Positions 1 through 8,892 of a stretch of DNA of 64,000 nucleotides are shown one piece after another. The stretch lies in contig NZ_CP094971.1 in assembly GCF_022869825.1 (NCBI RefSeq), positions 497,501 to 561,500 of the forward strand, written 5' to 3'. Positions within the stretch are counted from its first letter, which is position 1. Every line of letters starts with the position of its first letter. The notes under the pieces are model-generated. The model was not told the origin of the DNA, searched no databases, and was given only the letters and a program-made list of their open reading frames with translations. This DNA comes from Clostridium sp. BJN0001 (GTDB lineage Bacteria; Bacillota; Clostridia; Clostridiales; Clostridiaceae). The translations under genes and the position numbers were made by a program.

Positions 1-501
1 CGTTATGATTTAAGAGGAAATCTTCCAGAGAAAAAATCAAAGATTGCTGTAGTTATAGATATAAGTGCAAGTATAAGCGAAGATGAGATGAAAAAGTTTT
101 TAATTGAAATTATATCAATTGTAAAAAATAATGAGTCAGAGATAACAGTTATAGAATGTGATGATAAAATAAGAAGCGTTTATAAATTAAAAGATGAAAA
201 TGATATAAAAAAGAGATCAAAAAATAATGGAAGTACACTTTATTCACCTGTTTTTGAGTATTTAAAAGAGAATAGAATGAAAGATTATTTAGTTATTTAT
301 TTTACAGATGGAGTTTCAGAGAAGAAACTTTCTATAAAACCTGTAAATAGGAAAATAATATGGGTTATTTCAGGATCTGAAGAATTTTCTTTAAAAGAAT
401 CATATGGAATAGTTAAAAGAATAAATAAAGATAAGAAAAAAGTAGAAGGCTCTATAAGTCTTGAAATGGTTAATTCTGTTATTCATGACTGGGCACGATA
501 A
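1..501 (+). CDS. VWA-like domain protein, C-terminal part (5' end outside window)
   Basis: The frame is open from base 1, so the gene begins before the window. The visible 166 residues start near RYDLRGNLP and run through AVVIDISASIS, a MIDAS-type D-x-S-x-S metal-binding motif. They then follow a Rossmann-like alternation, with STLYSPVFEYL and YFTDG further on. This fits the C-terminal VWA-like domain of predicted metallopeptidase-type proteins (DUF2201/COG3864 family), which in clostridia usually sit beside a MoxR-type AAA ATPase. That partner would lie upstream and is not visible. The family assignment is inference; the MIDAS motif is seen directly. The substrate is unknown. Confidence 0.6.
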   Translation, partial: RYDLRGNLPEKKSKIAVVIDISASISEDEMKKFLIEIISIVKNNESEITVIECDDKIRSVYKLKDENDIKKRSKNNGSTLYSPVFEYLKENRMKDYLVIYFTDGVSEKKLSIKPVNRKIIWVISGSEEFSLKESYGIVKRINKDKKKVEGSISLEMVNSVIHDWAR

Positions 502-639
502 AAGTATTTAAATTTAATTAAAATTTGTGTATAATTATATATAATATAGATACAGAAAAAAATTTATATTACTTCAAATATTTGGAAAGGGAAAATTCTT
601 ATGTTTTAAGTAACATGGATTATTTAGGTGACTTTATAT

Positions 640-1320
640 ATGAAAAGTTATAAATATGTCGATATAAAATTCACTCTTAGTATTCTGCTTGTAATAAGCA
701 TAGTTGCGAATATTTATTATTTTGTTATAAATAGGAGCTATAGATATGAATCTGAGAAATATGCATATACTGCAATAACTGATATACGTGATAAAAATGA
801 AATTAATTATAATATTATTAATAAAGGAATACAGGCTGGTTTTATAAGCAATACGAATTTATTAAGGTTATATAAAAATTATGAAAGTATAGATTCTGAT
901 TTAGTATTACTAGGGAAGCAGTATTCTGAACATGTAAAAGAATCAATCCCATTTTTTTATAAAAAGATAGACAAGGTTAAAGTGTTTGATAAATTAGAAT
1001 ATGATAATATTACAGAATATATTTTATCAAATCTTAATGAAACAATGGAAACTGAAGAAAAAGGTCTTACTTTAGGAAGTAATGAAACTTATTATGCTGA
1101 TGTTTTATCTAAGATGGCAACTGAACTTAAAACTTACTTTGAAGATTTTGATAATAAGTATCTTCAGAATATTCCAGCTGAAAAGAGAGAAAAGATTATA
1201 ATAAATAAACATTATTGGATAGATATGATTAATGGAATGAGTAATATAAATGAAAAATATGGAAATGTTGAATGGAAACTTAAAGAAGAAATTAATAAGG
1301 AAGAGAGTAGTGAAAAATAA
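640..1320 (+). CDS. membrane-anchored protein of unknown function
   Basis: I do not recognise this family. The protein has about 226 residues. It starts with a short basic stretch, then one hydrophobic segment (roughly residues 10-28, FTLSILLVISIVANIYYF), then a charged, probably helical domain that would lie outside the membrane or face the cytoplasm. The ATG at 640 is preferred because AGGTG lies 9 bases upstream; the frame also allows a GTG at 628. A TATAAT-like hexamer near 530 may be its promoter. It ends 10 bases before a hairpin that mainly serves the opposite gene. Confidence 0.55.
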   Translation: MKSYKYVDIKFTLSILLVISIVANIYYFVINRSYRYESEKYAYTAITDIRDKNEINYNIINKGIQAGFISNTNLLRLYKNYESIDSDLVLLGKQYSEHVKESIPFFYKKIDKVKVFDKLEYDNITEYILSNLNETMETEEKGLTLGSNETYYADVLSKMATELKTYFEDFDNKYLQNIPAEKREKIIINKHYWIDMINGMSNINEKYGNVEWKLKEEINKEESSEK

Positions 1321-1330
1321 AAAATAAAAA

Positions 1331-1353
1331 GGCTGACTTAATTTAAGTCAGCC
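1331..1353 (-). terminator. Rho-independent terminator of the HesB-like gene
   Basis: GGCTGACTTA and its complement form a 10-bp stem around a three-base loop. Read on the minus strand it is followed by a run rich in T, as expected for a terminator of the minus-strand gene at 1390-1719. It may also slow transcription arriving on the plus strand. Confidence 0.75.
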
Positions 1354-1389
1354 TATAGATATAAATTTAATAATCTTTAGTTAATTATT

Positions 1390-1719
1390 TTAGTGACATC
1401 CAGAACAATCTCCACTACATCCACAAGATGGAGGAGCGATAACTGGCTTTAATGATAAACCGTATTCGTTGTTATCAATGATAAATCCGCCGAATTCATC
1501 AATTAAATCTTTCTGCATTATAAATGTTATATCATTTACTGTTTCTGTTACATCATCTTCTGATGGTTTTGAAACAGATATGTTAAATGCTGGACCACTG
1601 CATGAATTTCCTGCAAAATTTATTCTTATATTAAAGTCGCTAATATTATTTTCTTCTAGAAAAGATTTAAATTCGTTATAAGATTCTTCACTAATTGTAA
1701 TTTTTTTAATATCACTCAT
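1390..1719 (-). CDS. HesB/IscA-like iron-sulfur protein (Cys form of the HesB-like selenoprotein family)
   Basis: The protein has 109 residues, the usual length of A-type Fe-S carrier-like proteins. The core motif GNSCSGPAFNI corresponds to the conserved loop that in relatives holds selenocysteine or cysteine. Here it is Cys encoded by a normal codon. The C terminus, CGCSGDCSGCH, carries four Cys and probably binds metal or a cluster. The start ATG at 1719 follows GAGGTG. The gene is divergent from the methyltransferase-like gene at 1815, with a 14-bp perfect palindrome between them. The role in Fe-S handling is known for the superfamily; the exact client is not. Confidence 0.75.
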   Translation of the reverse strand: MSDIKKITISEESYNEFKSFLEENNISDFNIRINFAGNSCSGPAFNISVSKPSEDDVTETVNDITFIMQKDLIDEFGGFIIDNNEYGLSLKPVIAPPSCGCSGDCSGCH

Positions 1720-1749
1720 TATAGTACACCTCTTTCTTTAATCTTGATT

Positions 1750-1763
1750 TACTGAATTCAGTA
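1750..1763. promoter_or_regulatory. palindrome in the divergent promoter region
   Basis: TACTGAATTCAGTA is a perfect 14-bp palindrome between two divergent genes. It overlaps a minus-strand TATACT that could be a -10 box for the HesB-like gene. A TATAAT just right of it serves the plus strand. It looks like an operator, possibly for an Rrf2-type or redox regulator; the regulator is not identified. Confidence 0.4.
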
Positions 1764-1814
1764 TATCATATATAATTAAAAATAAAAAGAGATTTTATCA
1801 TTTAAGGAGAAGCA

Positions 1815-2555
1815 ATGAAACCGTACAGTTATGATTATGCATTAGAGCAGATGAAATTATTCAATAGTTTAATAAAAGAAAAGTCTTTTGGAAAATGTTC
1901 AATTGAGAAAAAGACTGAATACGCTTTAGAAGATGAAGGATATATGTATAAAATACATAAGAAAACCAAGTCTAACCATATAATTTTAAAAAATGGTGAA
2001 GAAGTTCTTATGGATCTTTGCAAAAAAGAAATTCAAGGTGCATTTGTATCTATAAAGATGGCTAAAGGCAAAGTAGCTGTTGCAGGACTTGGTCTTGGAT
2101 ATGTACCTTATATTATGGCTCTTAAAAAAGAAGTCAGTAAGGTAATAGTTTATGAGAAAAATAAAGACGTTATAGAGTTATATAATAGAAATTTTAAATA
2201 TAATCCTAAAATAGATATTATAAACATAGATGCTTTTGAAGCGAAATCAGAACATTTTGATTTTTATTATGTCGATATATATAATTATGAATTATCAGAT
2301 AAAGTAGTTTATGATTATGAAAAACTTAATAAACTTCATCAAATTGAAGAATATTCTTTTTGGGGTATAGAACATTTTCTACTTAGCTGTAATTATAACG
2401 ATATAATGTTTGTATATCTTCCAGAAGGATGGGCATATATGGCAAAATTCATGTATGGTGAACTTGAATCACACGGATATTTAGATTATTACTATCCACT
2501 TGATGCGGATTTAGTAAGAGATGTGTTGATGAAATTTAAAAAAATACTAAATTAA
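1815..2555 (+). CDS. SAM-dependent methyltransferase-like (spermidine synthase-like fold)
   Basis: The protein has 246 residues. VAVAGLGLGYVPYIMA (about residues 86-101) is a glycine-rich motif I. An acidic residue ends the next strand (VIVYEK), and IINIDAFE plus FYYVDIY follow as motifs II-III. The pattern resembles class I methyltransferases or spermidine synthases, but the first third is family-specific and no substrate motif is recognised. The start at 1815 follows AAGGAGAAGCA. It converges on leuS, with a palindromic repeat element filling the gap. Confidence 0.5.
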   Translation: MKPYSYDYALEQMKLFNSLIKEKSFGKCSIEKKTEYALEDEGYMYKIHKKTKSNHIILKNGEEVLMDLCKKEIQGAFVSIKMAKGKVAVAGLGLGYVPYIMALKKEVSKVIVYEKNKDVIELYNRNFKYNPKIDIINIDAFEAKSEHFDFYYVDIYNYELSDKVVYDYEKLNKLHQIEEYSFWGIEHFLLSCNYNDIMFVYLPEGWAYMAKFMYGELESHGYLDYYYPLDADLVRDVLMKFKKILN

Positions 2556-2557
2556 TT

Positions 2558-2750
2558 GACAAACGACAAAGCACAAAGGACAAAGGACAAAGAGGGAAGT
2601 TTCTGCTCAAAGTCGCAGAAACTAAAATATATGAGCTTTCGCGTTCAGGCGAAAGCTTATTTTTTGCGTAAAAACGCAAAAAACCATAAATTGAAATTCC
2701 TGCGGAATTTCCACCTCATTTGTCATTTGTCCTTTGAAAGTTTGTCATTT
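2558..2750. repeat. palindrome-rich interspersed repeat, copy A
   Basis: The element begins with tandem 7-base units of the type GACAAAG and ends with the complement TTTGTCATTTGTCC. Inside are stem-loops: TTTCTGC with GCAGAAA, GCTTTCGC with GCGAAAGC, TTGCG with CGCAA, and GAAATTCC with GGAATTTC. Closely similar copies lie at 19958-20075 and 20079-20250, and a remnant lies near 22082. It occupies the junction of two converging genes and may act as a bidirectional terminator. No coding potential is convincing. Confidence 0.8.
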
Positions 2751-2754
2751 GAAA

Positions 2755-5205
2755 TTATTTTGCAACTATATTAACAAGTCTTCCTTTTATTACAATAACT
2801 TTAACTATATTCTTTCCTTCTGTAGCTTTAACTATATTTTCATCTTTAAGAGAAATTTCTTTTATTTCATCTTCAGATGCATCTGACGCAATAGTTACTT
2901 TTGATTTTATTTTTCCGTTTACCTGAATTGCAATTTCAACTTCATCTTTAACAAGTGCTTTTTTATCAAAGTCAGGCCATTTTTCATTAAAGATTGATGT
3001 ATTATGTCCCATAAGATTCCACATTTCTTCTGAAAAATGAGGTGCAAATGGTGCTAATATCTTTATAAGATCATTAACGGTATCAGTAAGTAGTGATGCG
3101 TTTATATTCTTTGATTGAGTATATTTATTTAATGAATTTACAAATTCCATTATTCTTGCGATTGATGTGTTAAATTGCATCTTCTCAGCATCTTCGCCGC
3201 ATCCTTTTATGCTTGAATTTCTCCAGTAGTTTAATTCTTTTTCATCAGATGAGATTGAATCATTTTTTCCTTTATTTTGATCAATTAATTCTTTGCAAGA
3301 TTCAATAATTCTTTCCATTCTGTCAACGAACTTAGAAATTGATTTAATTCCATCATCGCTCCATGCACCACCTTCTGAATATGCAAAACCAAATTCAAGG
3401 TACATTCTAAATACATCAGCACCATACATCTTTATATATTTATCAGGTGAAATTGTATTTCCTTTTGATTTACTCATTTTAAGTCCGTCTGGTCCAAGAA
3501 TTAAGCCTTGATGTCTTAAACTTAAGAATGGTTCATCAAATTTTAAGTATCCCATATCTCTTAAAGCTTTAGTTACAAATCTTGCATATAATAAATGCAT
3601 ACATGCATGTTCTGGTCCACCTACATATTTATCTACTGGAAGCATCTTGTTTATTATTTCAGGATCAAAAGGCATATCAGCATTTTTGTTATCAGGATAT
3701 CTTAAGTAATACCATGAAGAACATACAAATGTATCAAGTGTATCAGGATCTCTTTTTGCAGGTCTTCCACAAACAGGACAAGTTGTATTCATAAATTTCT
3801 CTGACTTACTAAGAGGTGATTTTCCATCAGGAGTAAATTCAACATCATATGGAAGCTCAACTGGTAATTGATCTTCAGGTACAGGAACTATTCCACAGTG
3901 ATCACAGTGTATAACAGGAATAGGTGCTCCCCAGTATCTTTGTCTTGAAACGAGCCAGTCACGAAGTCTATAATTTACTTTCATCTTTCCGTTTTTCTCT
4001 TTTTCAAGTTCTTCAATTAATTTTTTCTTAGCTTCTGTAGTTTCAAGTCCATCAAATTTTCCTGAATTAACTAAATATCCATGTTCACAATAAGGAAGCT
4101 CAGGATCAGTATGGTCTTTATTTGTTATTACTCTTTCTATTGGAAGATTAAATTTTGTAGCAAATGCAAAATCTCTTTCATCATGAGCAGGAACAGCCAT
4201 AACGCATCCTGTACCATATGTAGAAAGAACGTAATCTGAAATCCATATTGGAACTTCACGTCCGTTTATAGGATTTATAGCATAAGAACCAGTAAATACA
4301 CCGCTTTTTTCTTTAGTTATAGATTGTCTTTCTATTTCTGACTGTTTTGCAGCATATACTTTATAATCTTCGACAGATTTTTTATTTTCGTCAGTAGTTA
4401 ATTTGTCTACTAATTTATTTTCTGGAGCAAGAACTACATATGTAACTCCGTTTAATGTATCTGCTCTTGTTGTAAATACTGAAAAATCTAAATCTGAATC
4501 TTTAACTTTAAATTTAACTTCTGCACCATAAGAACGTCCAATCCAATGTTTCTGCATTGCTTTAGTTTTTTCTGGCCAGTCTAAAGTATCAAGTTTATCT
4601 ATAAGTTCATCTGCATAATCAGTTATTTTAAAGAACCACTGAGTAAGATCTTTTCGTACAACTTCTGTTCCACATCTTTCACAGCATCCATCAACAACCT
4701 GTTCATTTGCAAGAACTGTGTTACATGAAGGACACCAGTTTACAGGTGCATTTTTTCTGTATGCAAGATTATGTTTATATAATTGAAGAAATAACCATTG
4801 AGTCCATTTATAATATTCAGGCATACATGTTATAACTTCATTTTCCCAGTTGAACATTGCACCCATTGATTTTAACTGTTTTTCCATTGTATCAATGTTT
4901 TTAAGAGTTGAATCTTTTGGATGAATTCCTGTTTTTATTGCATAGTTTTCAGCAGGAAGTCCGAAAGCATCAAAGCCCATTGGTTGAAATACATTGTATC
5001 CATGCATTCTCTTAAATCTTGCCCATGTATCAGCAGGTGCATAATTAAACCAATGTCCTGCATGAAGCTGAGCTCCTGATGGGTATGAGAACATTTCAAG
5101 AGTATATAATTTTTTGTCTAATTTACTAGGATCAAACTTATAAGTTTTGTTTTCTTCCCATATTTTCTGCCATTTAGCATCAATATTAGTTCCGTATTTT
5201 TCCAT
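2755..5205 (-). CDS. leuS: leucyl-tRNA synthetase
   Basis: The protein has 816 residues, the normal bacterial length. It charges tRNA-Leu with leucine in the cytoplasm. The class I signature [12 protein letters not shown] stands near the N terminus. A zinc-finger-like [21 protein letters not shown] and a second CPVCGR motif follow, and the KMSKS loop is seen as [10 protein letters not shown]. The editing domain contains [18 protein letters not shown]. The start at 5205 follows AGGAGG. The gene is preceded by a T-box leader, so expression should rise when uncharged tRNA-Leu accumulates. Confidence 0.98.
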   Translation of the reverse strand: MEKYGTNIDAKWQKIWEENKTYKFDPSKLDKKLYTLEMFSYPSGAQLHAGHWFNYAPADTWARFKRMHGYNVFQPMGFDAFGLPAENYAIKTGIHPKDSTLKNIDTMEKQLKSMGAMFNWENEVITCMPEYYKWTQWLFLQLYKHNLAYRKNAPVNWCPSCNTVLANEQVVDGCCERCGTEVVRKDLTQWFFKITDYADELIDKLDTLDWPEKTKAMQKHWIGRSYGAEVKFKVKDSDLDFSVFTTRADTLNGVTYVVLAPENKLVDKLTTDENKKSVEDYKVYAAKQSEIERQSITKEKSGVFTGSYAINPINGREVPIWISDYVLSTYGTGCVMAVPAHDERDFAFATKFNLPIERVITNKDHTDPELPYCEHGYLVNSGKFDGLETTEAKKKLIEELEKEKNGKMKVNYRLRDWLVSRQRYWGAPIPVIHCDHCGIVPVPEDQLPVELPYDVEFTPDGKSPLSKSEKFMNTTCPVCGRPAKRDPDTLDTFVCSSWYYLRYPDNKNADMPFDPEIINKMLPVDKYVGGPEHACMHLLYARFVTKALRDMGYLKFDEPFLSLRHQGLILGPDGLKMSKSKGNTISPDKYIKMYGADVFRMYLEFGFAYSEGGAWSDDGIKSISKFVDRMERIIESCKELIDQNKGKNDSISSDEKELNYWRNSSIKGCGEDAEKMQFNTSIARIMEFVNSLNKYTQSKNINASLLTDTVNDLIKILAPFAPHFSEEMWNLMGHNTSIFNEKWPDFDKKALVKDEVEIAIQVNGKIKSKVTIASDASEDEIKEISLKDENIVKATEGKNIVKVIVIKGRLVNIVAK

Positions 5206-5214
5206 TTAAAAAAC

Positions 5215-5468
5215 CTCCTATAATATAAAAAAAGCTTTCATCTCATAATTGAAGAGACGAAAGCGTAATTTCCGTGGTACCACTCTAATTTAGAAGAAAA
5301 ATCTTCCCACTTAAAAAATTTTAACGGTATTACCGTACTTGTTTTGCAAGTAAGCTCATAAGATAAGTTCATATAATAATAGTACCGGCTCACAGCATTA
5401 TACCGGCTCTCTGAAACTATTTTAGAATATTACTACTTCTAATCATAGCTTTATATTAAATTTAACCA
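5215..5468 (-). promoter_or_regulatory. T-box leader (tRNA-Leu responsive) of leuS
   Basis: On the minus strand the leader carries a GGTACCACG T-box core (plus coordinates about 5271-5286). A terminator stem, GCTTTCATCTC with GAGACGAAAGC (5234-5264), is followed by a T run. Upstream is a stem I region with AGAGAGCCGG and GTGAGCCGG. The probable specifier is CTT (Leu) within GAACTTATC, complementary to 5365-5367. This matches the gene it controls. The architecture is standard for Firmicute aminoacyl-tRNA synthetase genes. Confidence 0.93.
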
Positions 5469-5469
5469 T

Positions 5470-5499
5470 ATTATATATTAATGTAATAACAAAAGTCAA
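5470..5499 (-). promoter_or_regulatory. sigma-A promoter of the T-box/leuS transcript
   Basis: On the minus strand TTGACT and TATAAT are separated by 18 bases, just upstream of the T-box leader. Confidence 0.6.
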
Positions 5500-5532
5500 A
5501 TTATTTATTATATTTTTTAAAATACATAATAA

Positions 5533-5559
5533 TTGAAATATTGTATATTTTGATATAAT
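5533..5559 (+). promoter_or_regulatory. probable rpoN promoter with extended -10
   Basis: TTGAAA is followed after 15 bases by TATAAT. A TGA directly before the -10 makes an extended -10 box, which can offset the short spacer. Confidence 0.5.
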
Positions 5560-5595
5560 ATGGAAGGGTAAATATATGAACAAGGGGGATAAAAA

Positions 5596-6900
5596 ATGGA
5601 TTTATCTTTTGATATGAAAATAGTCCAGAAACAGAAACTTACTCTTACACCTAAGATGAAACAGAAGATAGAAATTCTTCAAATGTCAATGTATGATTTA
5701 AGCGAAAAAATAGATGCTGAATTTCAGGAAAATCCTGTAATAGAGATAGATGAAAATTATAAAAAAAATGATGATTTCATGAAGATGTCAGAAAAAATAA
5801 CGGATGAATATGTGTCACCATTTAATTTTATAGAAAAAAAGAAATCGTTGTCTGAATATCTATATGAACAGATATATGAGGAAAACATAGAGAAAACATA
5901 TAGAAAAATTTGCATATACATAATAGATTCAATAAATAGTGATGGCTATTTAAAAACATCTTTAGAAGAAATAGCAGAAAAAACAAAAAGAAGTAAGGAT
6001 GAAGTTTTACATGCTTTAAAAATAGTTCAAAATCTTGAGCCTTTTGGAATTGGAGCTCGCAGCATAAAAGAGTGTTTAATAATTCAAGCAGAAAAATTAT
6101 TAATATGTGATGAAAATATGAGAAAGATAATAAATAATTATCTTGAAGATATATCAAAATCTAAATTCAAACCGATTTCAGAAAACCTTTTGATATCAGA
6201 AAAAGATGTTCAAAGATATTCTGACATGATAAAAAAGCTGGAGCCAAAACCTGCAAGAGGATTTTACACGGGTGATGAAACAGAATTTGTAATTCCAGAT
6301 GCGAAAATAAAAAATTTAGATGGAAATTTGATAATAATAATGAACGATTCTCTTATTCCGCATTTATCAATAAACGAAACTTATAAAAGTATTTTGAATG
6401 AAAAAGAAAATAATGAGACAAAAAAATACATAAAAAAGAATCTTAATAAAGCATTTTTTTTAATGAAAGCGATAGATGATAGAAAGACAACAGTTTATAA
6501 GATATTAGAATGTCTTTTAAAAAAGCAGAGAGACTTTTTTAAAAAAGGAAAAAAATACATAAAACCACTCAATTTAGTAGATGTATCAGATACTATAGGT
6601 ATGAATGAATCTACTGTAAGTAGGGCTATTAAAGATAAATATATTTTGACTGAATTTGGAACAATAAGAATAAAATATTTGTTTGCACAAGGTTTTAATA
6701 ACAAAGCTGATTTATCTAAAAATAGTATAAAGAATAGAATAAAGGACATTATAGATTCAGAAGATATAAAGAAGCCTTTTTCGGATCAAAAAATAGCAGA
6801 TATACTAAAAAAGGAAAATATAAAAATATCAAGAAGAGCGGTTACAAAATACAGGGAGCAGCTTTTGATAAAATCTTCCCATGAAAGAAAAAGAGTATAA
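5596..6900 (+). CDS. rpoN: RNA polymerase sigma-54 factor
   Basis: The protein has 434 residues. Region I (residues about 8-40) shows LTPKMKQKIEILQMSMYDL, the helix that interacts with AAA+ activators. The core-binding domain includes LEPFGIGARSIKECL and LEPKPARGFYT. The C-terminal RpoN box is intact as SRRAVTKYREQLLIKSSHERK with one residue dropped from the usual ARRT form; it recognises the -24 element. Sigma-54 directs transcription from -24/-12 promoters and needs an enhancer-binding activator; none is encoded in the window. A paralogue lacking the RpoN box lies 2 kb downstream. The start follows a GGGGGA site. Confidence 0.95.
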   Translation: MDLSFDMKIVQKQKLTLTPKMKQKIEILQMSMYDLSEKIDAEFQENPVIEIDENYKKNDDFMKMSEKITDEYVSPFNFIEKKKSLSEYLYEQIYEENIEKTYRKICIYIIDSINSDGYLKTSLEEIAEKTKRSKDEVLHALKIVQNLEPFGIGARSIKECLIIQAEKLLICDENMRKIINNYLEDISKSKFKPISENLLISEKDVQRYSDMIKKLEPKPARGFYTGDETEFVIPDAKIKNLDGNLIIIMNDSLIPHLSINETYKSILNEKENNETKKYIKKNLNKAFFLMKAIDDRKTTVYKILECLLKKQRDFFKKGKKYIKPLNLVDVSDTIGMNESTVSRAIKDKYILTEFGTIRIKYLFAQGFNNKADLSKNSIKNRIKDIIDSEDIKKPFSDQKIADILKKENIKISRRAVTKYREQLLIKSSHERKRV

Positions 6901-6958
6901 TATTTAACAAAAATATGCATTGTTTTTTATCATAATGTTAATTATTTAACAGAAACAC

Positions 6959-6987
6959 TTGAAAAAAATTTAAAATGCATATATAAT
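6959..6987 (+). promoter_or_regulatory. sigma-A promoter of the glycine-riboswitch transcript
   Basis: TTGAAA and TATAAT are separated by exactly 17 bases, about 30 bases upstream of the first aptamer. Confidence 0.7.
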
Positions 6988-7017
6988 TTTAAATAGAAAA
7001 TTAATACTAATGTTCGT

Positions 7018-7195
7018 GTGAAGGAAGCGGGAGAGTTATTATTTTGTAATACACCGAAGAAGCAAATCTTTCAGGTCGATGGACCGTTTCTGGACGAAAC
7101 TCTGGAGAGACTTAGGTTTTCTAAGCGCCGAAGGAGCAAGGCATATTTTTTATATGCTGAAACTCTCAGGTAAAAGGACAGAGGATAGGAAGCTA
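7018..7195 (+). ncRNA. tandem glycine riboswitch
   Basis: Two glycine aptamers stand in series. The first has GGGAGAG, CACCGAAGAAGCAAATC and TTTCAGG. The linker ATGGACCGTTTCTGG follows. The second has GGAGAGACTTAGG, GCGCCGAAGGAGCAAG, CTCTCAGGTAAAAGGACAG. Order and sequence match the classic gcvT-type tandem switch. A hairpin (AGAAGCG with CGCTTTCT, near 7201-7218) lies between the second aptamer and the symporter start and may belong to the expression platform. No clear terminator U-run follows it, so ON or OFF logic cannot be decided by eye. Confidence 0.95.
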
Positions 7196-7256
7196 TTTTT
7201 AAGAAGCGTTCGCTTTCTATTCTCCTCCAAAATAAATTTTAGGGGGATATTTTTTT

Positions 7257-8693
7257 ATGACACTAACAAATTCATTTTTATCAGCGAGCATAATGTCATC
7301 TGCACAGTCTTTTTTTGGTGCAATAGATGATTTTATATGGGGACCGCCGCTATTAATTCTATTAGTAGGGACAGGTGTGTATCTTACACTTCGTCTTAAA
7401 CTTCTACAAATTTTCAAACTTCCACTTGCTTTAAAATACGTATTCGGAAAAGACAGTAGAAAAACTGATGAAGAAAATGGTGATGTATCAAGCTTTGCAG
7501 CTTTATGTACAGCACTTTCAGCTACAATAGGTACAGGTAATATCGTAGGAGTTGCAACAGCAATAAAACTCGGAGGACCTGGAGCTCTTTTTTGGATGTG
7601 GATTGCAGCCTTTTTTGGAATTGCAACTAAGTATTCGGAATCACTTCTTGCAGTTAAATACAGAGTTAAAGGTGAAAACGGAGAAATGTGTGGAGGACCT
7701 ATGTATTATATACAAAACGGTCTTGGAATGAAGTGGCTTGCAAAATTATTTGCGTTTTTTGGAATAGGAGTTGCCTTTTTTGGAATAGGAACATTTACTC
7801 AGGTAAATTCTATTTCAGCAGCAGCTGAAACTTTTAATATACCTAAGATATTTACAGCAGTTGTAGTTACGCTACTAGTTGCACTTGTTACTCTTGGAGG
7901 AATAAAGAGAATATCAAAAGTTGCAGAAAAGATGGTTCCATTTATGGCAATTGCTTATGTACTTGGTGCTTTTGTTGTAATTTTATTTAACATTTCAAAC
8001 GTTCCGTCTGCAGTTTCTTTAATAATAAGAAGTGCGTTTAACCCACAGGCAGTAGGAGGAGCACTTTCTGGTACATTAATTTCAGTAGCTATAAAAAGTG
8101 GTGTTGCAAGAGGAGTATTCTCAAATGAATCAGGACTTGGTAGTGCACCAATAGCAGCAGCCGCAGCAAAAATTAAATCACCTGCAAAACAGGGACTTAT
8201 TTCTATGACAGGAACATTCTTTGATACAATAATAGTTTGTACAATGACTGGACTTGTAATAGTATTAACAAGCGGCACTACAGGAGTGTTTGAAGTTGGT
8301 GCTACAATTGAAGGAGCAGGACTTACAACAGCAGCATTTGAAGCTGGTATACCCGTTGCAATTTTTGGAAAATACATTGTTAATATAGGACTTTTATTCT
8401 TTGCATTTACAACAATACTTGGATGGAACTATTATGGAGAAAAATGTATCCAGTATTTACTTGGAACAAAGTCTATAAAACCATATAAAATAATATACAT
8501 AATTCTTGTTGCTATAGGACCATTTTTATCATTAGAGCTAATATTTACAGTAGCAGATATAGTAAATGGATGTATGGCTATTCCAAACCTTATCGGACTT
8601 ATTGGACTTAGAAAAGTAATAATAAGTGAAACTGAAAAGTTCTTTAAAGAACTTAAAGATGAAAAAAACGATACTGAAATTTTAGAAGCATAG
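7257..8693 (+). CDS. sodium:alanine/glycine symporter (AGCS family)
   Basis: The protein has 478 residues, typical of AGCS carriers, with about eleven hydrophobic segments. Signature stretches are ATIGTGNIVGVATAIKLGGP, GPMYYIQNGLG and SNESGLGSAPIAAAAA. It imports alanine or glycine with sodium across the cytoplasmic membrane. The glycine riboswitch immediately upstream argues for glycine as the physiological substrate. The start at 7257 follows AGGGGGAT. The gene is monocistronic, ending in a strong terminator. Confidence 0.92.
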   Translation: MTLTNSFLSASIMSSAQSFFGAIDDFIWGPPLLILLVGTGVYLTLRLKLLQIFKLPLALKYVFGKDSRKTDEENGDVSSFAALCTALSATIGTGNIVGVATAIKLGGPGALFWMWIAAFFGIATKYSESLLAVKYRVKGENGEMCGGPMYYIQNGLGMKWLAKLFAFFGIGVAFFGIGTFTQVNSISAAAETFNIPKIFTAVVVTLLVALVTLGGIKRISKVAEKMVPFMAIAYVLGAFVVILFNISNVPSAVSLIIRSAFNPQAVGGALSGTLISVAIKSGVARGVFSNESGLGSAPIAAAAAKIKSPAKQGLISMTGTFFDTIIVCTMTGLVIVLTSGTTGVFEVGATIEGAGLTTAAFEAGIPVAIFGKYIVNIGLLFFAFTTILGWNYYGEKCIQYLLGTKSIKPYKIIYIILVAIGPFLSLELIFTVADIVNGCMAIPNLIGLIGLRKVIISETEKFFKELKDEKNDTEILEA

Positions 8694-8705
8694 AATAAAA
8701 AACAT

Positions 8706-8757
8706 GGAGCTGTCGTACTAGCAATTAAAAATTGCTATCGGCATGCTCCTTTTTTAT
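8706..8757 (+). terminator. terminator of the AGCS gene
   Basis: A long stem pairs GGAGC with GCTCC, with inner pairing TAGCAATT/AATTGCTA, and is followed by seven T. Confidence 0.85.
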
Positions 8758-8892
8758 ACATTTATTCTTGCTATTATAATTTTTGATACGATAAATCTTA
8801 TGCATGCCTTTTTTTATTTTTAGGTTATTAAATTAAGTAAGTAAATAATATACTATAGTGTAAATAAAAAGTACTGTTTACGGAGGAGCGGC

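Noticed and set aside
2558..2750. CRISPR-like array in the GACAAAG repeats
   Set aside because: The units are 7 bases long with no unique spacers, and the element has nested palindromes; it is an interspersed repeat, not CRISPR.
2556..2774. 72-residue open frame in repeat copy A
   Set aside because: It consists of the palindromic repeat read through and has no ribosome site.
7079..7330. Open frames on both strands over the glycine riboswitch
   Set aside because: The aptamer consensus explains the conservation, and the frames lack ribosome sites.
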